A stretch of DNA of 64,000 nucleotides from NCBI RefSeq assembly GCF_000226095.1, contig NC_016474.1, forward strand, positions 2,232,001 through 2,296,000. The letters are read 5' to 3'. Position numbers and translations under genes: made by a program. The notes below the pieces were generated by a model. That model was not told the origin of the DNA, did not search any database, and was given only the letters and a program-made list of their open reading frames with translations. This stretch comes from Thermothelomyces thermophilus ATCC 42464. Taxonomy: Eukaryota > Ascomycota > Sordariomycetes > Sordariales > Chaetomiaceae. Shown piece after piece: positions 58,574 through 64,000 of the stretch (positions within the stretch are counted from its first letter, which is position 1; every line of letters starts with the position of its first letter).

Positions 58574-60250
58574 GAAGCTTTTAAGGAATAGTAACTATAC
58601 CTTAGTAGTACGATCGAACTAGTATAAGTATATATAGATTATAAGAATTTACGATACTTTATAACGATAAAGGAGCTTAATAGATGACAAATACGATAGG
58701 CAGAATTCCTTATAGAATTCAATTTTAAGATCTGCTATAAGAAGGGCAAAGAGAACGTATAAGCGGACGCCTTAAGCTGATAAACAGATCATATAGAAGA
58801 ACGAACGGAAATAATACTACCATTATTCAAGGAACGAATAGACGGAACGCTATATTACAAAACGTAGACACCTATAGAAGATAACCTACTTAACTCATTC
58901 CTAGAATATTACGTAATCTTTCGAGAAGAAAGGATTAACGAGGTATAATATTAAGTAATACCTAGATTAGTAGTACCTAATAGAGTAAAAGAAAAAGATA
59001 GGAAACTCTAGTACTAAGACAAAGCGTATATCCATAATAAAGATCAATAGCTACAAATGATTTAAGGACTCTACAAGTTGAAACTTAGAGGATATAAAGG
59101 AGTTATAAGCTATATAGGCTACTTTAGCTACTACTAATAGCTGACAAACTATAGAGCTTAGTTACGATAGACTTTATTACAAAACTACTAGAATCTAAGG
59201 ATACGGCCATAGGGGTAATCTATAATAGTATTCTTACTATAGTAGACTGCCTGACTAAATAGGTATACTTCTTTCCCTATAAGGAGTCCTAGATAGCGGA
59301 ACAGTTAGCAGACGTAATCTATCGGCAAATCGCATTAGTATACGCTTAGCTATAGAAATAGATCACTAATAGAGATACCAAGTTTGTATTAAAGTTCTGG
59401 TAAGTGTTAATGTAACGATTAGGCGTTAATAGCAAGCTATTAACGGCATACTACCTATAGACTAATAAATAAATAGAATGACTAAACTAAGTTGTCGAGC
59501 AGTACCTCCGTTCTTACGTTAACTACTAGTAGGATGACTAGGTCATGCTATTACCAATAGTATAACTTGCTTATAATATAACGCTAATAGAAATAATTAA
59601 AGTTATACTGTTCTTCGCAAACTATAGATATAAAGCAGACCTTAAGCAAGGACTAGAGGTTATAGTGCTAAGAGTAGTAGTCAAAGTAAAACAAATATAT
59701 ATACTATATAAGAAGCTTAAAAAAGAACTCGAGTTTATTAGAACTAGAATAAAGAACTATTACGACAAACATAGGCTTAAGGGACCTTTCCTAGAGAGGG
59801 GAGACAAAGTCTACCTAATTATACGAAACCTATAAACTAAATAACTAAGTACAAAGCTAGACTTTAAGAAGGTTAGACCCTTCGTTATCAAAGAACGAAT
59901 CTCGACATCTAACTACTAACTATCGTTACTATTATCTATACGACTAAAGACAGATGTTTTTTATATTTCACTTCTCGAACTAGCGCCGAAGAATGCCAAG
60001 GTTGCTATATATATCAAAGCAAAGGATAAAGAGAAAGAATAGAACGTTAAAGAAATCCTAGATTTATATATTATTAATAGAGAACTATAGTACCTAATTA
60101 AATAGCTTAATTTTAGATTAGAAGATAACTTATAAGAACTAGTTAAGAACCTAAGTTACCTTAAGAAACTAGAGCAGTTCTACTAGTAGAATCCTAACTA
60201 GCTATAAGAACTAGCTCTAAAGCCTTTCCTAATAGAAAAAGAGGGGAACC
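58574..60250 (+). pseudogene. RIP-mutated pol of copy 6, second part
   Basis: Continuation of copy 6 pol after copy 7: rest of RNase H, integrase and chromodomain (about 60030-60130). At about 59105 the sequence jumps from the integrase zinc-finger region (GGATATAAAGGAGTTA) to a site about 125 bases further on in the other copies, so part of the HHCC finger is deleted. Stops are dense. The 3' end is approximate. Confidence 0.8.
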
Positions 60251-60600
60251 TGCTAGAATTGGAACTAAGATCTAACCTAATCGACTTCTAATCGAGTACG
60301 TCAAAAGCACCTAATGCCTAAGCCTAACCCGCAAGGGTCTACGTCTCTGACATCGGCGGAGGAATATCTAGCTCTTCCTCCTCCTCTAGACAAGCTATAC
60401 CACGACAAAAAACCTTGGCACCACAATCGTGTAGAGATTATTATAAACGATATAATCGACTTAAATGGCTTAGTATCTAAGCAAGAAGCGCCTCGGTCTT
60501 AGCAATCTCTTTTAAAACCTTCTCTTGCTCCGATAAATTCGAAAGGACTAAGATAGTTAGTAGCCTAGGACTATAAAGGAAAATAACAAGGAACCTATAG
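60190..60600 (-). pseudogene. Antisense gene remnant of copy 6 (coiled-coil exon only)
   Basis: Reverse-strand remnant equivalent to exon 2 of the antisense gene. LSEQEKVLKEIAKTEALLA lies near 60545-60485, followed by a GAKVFCRGMxCLEEEEL segment that aligns with GADMVARGLSTLDELEEV of copy 7. The cysteine-cluster exon is not found between here and the LTR, so it has been deleted. The open plus-strand frame at 60314-60502 is the shadow of this exon. Confidence 0.55.
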
Positions 60601-60693
60601 GCATCTGTAACGTTTAGGCTACTATACTTCTTGCCTATACAAATATAGTTCTAAAGAAGCTTTCAGGTCGAAAGCCCTAAAGAAGGGGTATTA

Positions 60694-61150
60694 TATTACA
60701 AGCTAACTATATACCACGACCTGGTAGGGCATAGGAGGCTAAATGAGCCACTAATTAAGAAGGGCACAAAGCAAGGCTAACACAGGATCGCTAGGGAGCA
60801 TAGGCTACCACGGGCGAACGATTGCCAAAAGGGAAAGATAGCAGAGGATAGCTAGCTACTAAAGGCGATCTAAGGACAGAATAGAAGGGGACTATAAGCG
60901 ATCGGCAGAAGTATATATACATATAAATAGCCACTCGTTATAGTAGACTCTGGGAGTTTACTAGTAATAGTAACCTAACCTACAATCACAGTACTTATAC
61001 CAAGTATTACTGACTATTGTAGGAGATAACTCTAGTGTTGTTGTAAACCCTTTGGCTTTACCGAATCCCTTAGACGACCTGTACGCTTGTCCTGCTTAAT
61101 TTACCTCTGTCTAAACCCTTTTAGAAGAAGTCTGAGTTGGGTTCGTTACA
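60694..61150 (+). repeat. 3' LTR of copy 6 (U3 type C)
   Basis: A 457-bp LTR, TATTACAAGCT to TTCGTTACA, equal in length to the 5' LTR at 46282-46738, preceded by AAGAAGGGGTATTA (mutated purine tract) and followed by the TSD TATAT (61151-61155). Confidence 0.9.
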
Positions 61151-61155
61151 TATAT
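61151..61155. repeat. Target-site duplication TATAT of copy 6, right
   Basis: Exact partner of 46277-46281; the transposase frame resumes at 61156. Confidence 0.85.
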
Positions 61156-62446
61156 ACTAGGTAGCCTTGTCAAGAATAAGCATATTATAAATACTCTAAA
61201 ATCTGGAAGGCCGAAAGTGGTAACTAAATCTGTTACCTAGGTTATTAAATAGGTAGTAACTAAGAATAGTACTATAAGATAATACTCCTGCTAATAGATT
61301 GCTAAGATAGTTACTTAGCATCTAGGCAGAAAAGGGCTAAGTCCTTTAATAATCTGGCGATAGTTAAAACAGGCTAGGTTTAAGAATATCAAGTTGACAA
61401 CTAAGCTAGGATTAAATAAAGCCTAGAAGATGGCTCGTCTTGAATTTGCGATATAGGTCAAAGACTAGACCTTAGAGGATTGGAAGAAAGTGGTCTAGAG
61501 TAATAAAACCTCTATTGTTTTAGGCGTAGTCCGTGGAAAACGTCGTATCTAGCGTCGAACTCGGGAAGCAAATAGCCCCTATTATATCAAGAGGCATTAG
61601 AAGGGCTAGATGACTTTTATATTCTAGGGTTATTATATATAGTCTGAGATTAGTCCCTATTACTATTAGCTAAAGGAGTTAGCAAAGATAATAGCACAGT
61701 ACTAGGAACTAATAGATATATATAATAAGGCTCATAAGGAGGAAGCTTAATAGGTATAGGAGTTAGAGACGAAGATAAAGAGACTATCCCTAGTAGGAAA
61801 AGGAGGTTGTGAACTATTATAGAGGTATACTATAAAGACTAGTAAGCAGGTATATCAGGAGAAAGGAGGGATTGACTAGATACGTTACTAATAGGAAGTC
61901 TTACTTCCTTTGTTTCTTCCTTTTATAGAAGAACTTAGGAAGAAGTACAGCCCTGTCTACATCGTATAGAAAGATAACACTAGTACCTATACCTCTTAAT
62001 GGAATCGTTAGCTCTAGGAGGAAGCAAGGTTCGAGGTCCTAAAGTGGCTACCAAACTCACCCGACCTTAACGTTATTAAGCCTATATAGGCAAGGATCAA
62101 ATAGTCTTATAGGAGGCAAAAGATCCCGAATTCTCGTATCCAGCTAGAAAAAGATTAGGCTAGGCAGTGGCAAGAGTTTCTAATAGAGCAGATGTAACGA
62201 TATATTAAGAGGATTCAGGGCAATATCAAATAGGTGATCCGGCTGGCTAGGGGGAACGAATATAAGGAGGGTACTACTCCTGACCCTCTGTCGCCTAGAC
62301 AAGAGGAGCCAGGGTATCGCGTATGGCGCGAATGGTGTCAGAAATCGAAGGCTAAACAGGAAGCTGAGTTGGAAGAAGCTAACGGTGAGGATCGACTTCG
62401 GTTGGGAGAACTTCTGTATCTACTACGTGGAAATCGTGGAAGTTAG
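61156..62446 (+). pseudogene. Tc1-type transposase, main part (after copy 6)
   Basis: Continues the gene begun at 46067. The two parts add up to 1506 bases, 502 codons, with no frameshift. It starts LGSLVKNKHIINTLKSGRPK (second helix-turn-helix and GRPK-type motif). The DDE domain follows: VVxSNKTSIVLG, where the first catalytic Asp is now Asn (61502-61504), preceded by a Trp-to-stop; the second Asp is intact (KDNTS, 61973-61975); WLPNSPDLNVIKPI has the third residue Glu changed to Lys (62078-62080). There are 34 residues between the second and third, the DD34E of Tc1. The last about 70 codons (from 62234) are open and Glu/Arg-rich, an extension beyond ordinary Tc1 transposases. It is inactive because of stops and lost catalytic residues. 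Confidence 0.8.
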
Positions 62447-62693
62447 TAACTTATAGGTAGTTAGTCTAGGGAAAAGCGACGCAACTGCTAGTAAAATAGA
62501 GCTACTTTGACTATCTTGTAAATAGCGAATTGAATGCTGTTTGGAATGCTTAAAATAGCCTGGTTTTGAGCCAGTTTTGAGCCAGTTTTACCTGCTGGTA
62601 AGTTGGTAAGTAGGAGGGCTGTAGAGGGTAGGGAATCGTCTTGGCTGACTATACGGATCCGTACTGTATATGGAGGTCTTGGCAGTCTGGGCA

Positions 62694-62720
62694 CTGTAAT
62701 ATCTTTTGAAGCCAACCTCC
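62694..62720 (-). repeat. Right inverted terminal repeat of the Tc1-type transposon
   Basis: Reverse complement of 45790-45816 with two differences; not RIP-mutated. The adjacent inner sequence GGCAGTCTGGGCACTG resembles the CAGTG-type tips of Tc1 elements, so the true tip could lie here instead of further out. Confidence 0.6.
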
Positions 62721-62908
62721 GTAATATATTTACTAAGTTATAATAGGTTGTCATTTTTCCTTTCAAACCCTGGCACCTATTATAGTATATAGCTATCTAT
62801 AGGTCAGATCTAACTAACCTACCAACAGGGATAATGAGCTAGGGTGTTAATATATATTTAGATAGTATCTCTGAGTGCCTCTGGCACTTAGAACAATTAA
62901 CGCTTTTA
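62721..62908. other. Transition from RIP-mutated to normal sequence
   Basis: AT-rich but with CA dinucleotides reappearing. I see no gene. It marks the right edge of the repeat block. Confidence 0.4.
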
Positions 62909-63235
62909 TTACCTACTTCTGCAGACCGTAACAGTTAGTCCAGGAGTGCCGCCCACGGCGCGAATACCGCTGTGGTGTCGTACCTTTGCAGCCTCTCTAA
63001 GCTGTACTGATTGCAGCCACCGAGCTATAGCAAGAGGAAACAATTTAAGATTCATAGCTTGGTAATCACTTCCTCTGCAGTCAGGGACACTCGAGGCATG
63101 TGAAACTTGAGCTGGTTTGATGGAATTGGGATCTCTCGGGCTTGCCATCACCAGATGTTGCCCTTTATAGTCGCGAGGATTCATCCGAACGGCACCTGAA
63201 CCGCGGCGAGCCTTGCTTTGACTCGGGATTCCCAC
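62909..63235 (-). CDS. Unrecognised open frame, 108 residues, doubtful
   Basis: An open frame in balanced, unmutated sequence with mixed codons (starts MGIPSQSKARRGSG, basic overall, no Cys cluster, no membrane segment or signal peptide). I do not recognise it. It could be an exon of a host gene, a piece of an unmutated repeat, or chance. There is no TATA or CT-rich promoter that clearly belongs to it, and no operon-like context is expected in a fungus. Confidence 0.2.
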   Translation of the reverse strand: MGIPSQSKARRGSGAVRMNPRDYKGQHLVMASPRDPNSIKPAQVSHASSVPDCRGSDYQAMNLKLFPLAIARWLQSVQLREAAKVRHHSGIRAVGGTPGLTVTVCRSR

Positions 63236-63970
63236 AACCTAGCAGTCTGTTAAAGCTGTAAGTGGGGGAAGGGGTTACTCGCCTATCTTTCTTTATGCAG
63301 CCGCCCTGTTAACGAGCCCTCTCAGCTTAGCTTCACCTCGGTTTAAGATACCAAGTTATCCTCCTGCACCAGCACCTCTAAGAGCAATACCCATCACACA
63401 CTGCAACATGTGTTTATCTTGCTTTCCTTTCTCCAAAGCCCAGTACGAGCGTGGCAATCGGCAGCCAGCATCCCAATACCAATATGTCTGGAATGGCCAA
63501 AGTTGGTTGCTCCGCAATATGGTAAGTTGATCTGATTTTTTTCAACTTCCATTGTGCACATCCGAGTTTTCCTAAAATCTCGCCCTTCTTTGCACCTGGC
63601 ACGGCGAAGCACAATAATGATTTTGACGTATCTTGCTGGAACGGGCGTTCAATATTCACAAGCAATACACGGCACGCTGCAGTAATTGATTAACCGCGGG
63701 AAAATCACCCTGGACTCCGAGCTAGCAGGTGGTCGCTCTTACGCTCACTGTTTGAAAACCGAGCGTGAAAGGCTTTGTGGTTATCATCCGATCGACTTCA
63801 CGCTGGGTCCCTTCCGCTTCAGGTCTCCAGCATTGGCAGAGTCTTCCACAGCAGCACCTTCCCAGGTCTCTTTCGCTCTCAACTCAACCTGCGCCCTTCT
63901 TCTCAACTGCAAAACAAGCAACCATCAACAATATCCTCATTACCAGACTGGCCATTGCATCTGATTCGAT
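63236..63970. promoter_or_regulatory. Unmutated intergenic region, probable promoter/5' UTR of the next gene
   Basis: Normal base composition. The last 120 bases have CT-rich and CAA-rich stretches (CTTTCGCTCTCAACTCAACC, ACAAGCAACCATCAACAAT) typical of 5' leaders in filamentous ascomycetes, leading into an ATG at 63971. Short open frames on both strands here (for example 63414-63665 minus, 63686-63964 plus) lack support. Confidence 0.4.
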
Positions 63971-64000
63971 ATGGTCAGCGGTAAAAGGGACCTCAAGGGC
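63971..64000 (+). CDS. Start of a host gene, cut by the window edge
   Basis: ATG at 63971 after a typical fungal leader opens a frame (MVSGKRDLKG) that runs off the window. Only ten codons are visible, so the product cannot be named. The start is supported by its leader and by G at +4; an upstream overlapping frame with an ATG at 63686 ends before it. Confidence 0.4.
   Translation, partial: MVSGKRDLKG

Larger units (their letters stand above)
46282..61150 (+). mobile_element. Chromovirus copy 6, RIP-mutated, interrupted by intact copy 7
   Basis: Plus-strand element with 457-bp LTRs at both ends, TSD TATAT, and 7266 bp of own sequence once copy 7 and one TTATC are removed. It is shorter than copies 4 and 5 because of about 125 bp missing in pol (junction near 59105) and the loss of the cysteine-cluster exon of its antisense gene. 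It interrupts the Tc1-type transposase. Confidence 0.9.
45790..62720 (+). mobile_element. Tc1/mariner-type DNA transposon, split by copies 6 and 7
   Basis: With copy 6 (and its nested copy 7) and one TATAT removed, the element is about 2.05 kb with inverted ends and one transposase gene on the plus strand. RIP damage is moderate on the left and middle and almost absent in the last 200 bases of the gene. It is the outermost host of the right-hand nest. Confidence 0.75.

Noticed and set aside
60314-60502. Plus-strand open frame before the copy 6 3' LTR
   Set aside because: It is the shadow of the coiled-coil exon of the antisense gene, whose motifs are readable on the minus strand.
63394-63665. 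Overlapping short open frames in the unmutated right end
   Set aside because: Two frames on the same strand overlap without domain, leader or splice support; left as possible intergenic sequence.
1-64000. tRNA or rRNA genes
   Set aside because: I saw no segment with the conserved internal promoter boxes or cloverleaf pairing; a tRNAscan run would settle it.

Overview
The window looks like a transposon-filled, AT-rich block from a filamentous ascomycete (Pezizomycotina; a more precise placement would be a guess). The evidence is repeat-induced point mutation (RIP): almost every repeat copy is full of C-to-T and G-to-A changes (CpA to TpA). Gln and Trp codons have become TAG/TAA and Cys codons have become Tyr codons, while reading frames stay nearly free of indels. 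About 1-62.8 kb is this RIP-mutated nest; roughly the last 1.1 kb is normal, unmutated sequence leading into the start of a host gene.

Layout. I number seven related chromodomain Ty3/gypsy (chromovirus) copies 1-7. Copy 1 (+) runs from the left edge to 5756. A mutated, unidentified coding remnant follows (5830-6600). Copy 2 (-) is 6601-13650 and is fused to a truncated copy 3 (-, 13651-27594). Copy 4 (+, 19553-27113, TSD ATAAT) sits inside the 5' leader of copy 3. The LTR of copy 3 cuts off a non-LTR retrotransposon (-, 27595 to about 31220). Copy 5 (+) is 31373-38962 (TSD CTTTC). After an unassigned stretch comes a different mutated chromovirus, element Y (-, about 40270-45752). A Tc1-type DNA transposon (about 45790-62720) is split by copy 6 (+, 46282-61150, TSD TATAT), which is itself split by copy 7 (-, 50971-58568, TSD TTATC).

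Copy 7 is intact and unmutated. It has two 448-bp LTRs that are identical by eye, an uninterrupted gag and pol, a textbook -1 frameshift signal between them, an 11-nt self-complementarity that fits Tf1-like self-priming, and a polypurine tract. It also carries a third gene on the opposite strand, between pol and the 3' LTR. This gene has two exons, encodes a protein with a Zn2Cys6-type cysteine cluster followed by a coiled coil, and overlaps the end of pol tail to tail. Mutated versions in copies 1, 2, 4 and 5 keep the exact cysteine spacing although the rest has diverged; copy 6 keeps only the coiled-coil part. The antisense gene and the adjacent U3 part of the LTR vary together as a block between conserved pol and conserved R-U5. 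This antisense zinc-cluster cassette is the most interesting system in the window.

How the parts would work together in copy 7: the 5' LTR (58121-58568) drives a transcript leftwards; gag is translated with occasional -1 shifting into protease-RT-RNase H-integrase-chromodomain; reverse transcription would be primed by the RNA's own 5' end; and the antisense gene, next to the other LTR, could make a DNA-binding regulator. That last role is inference.
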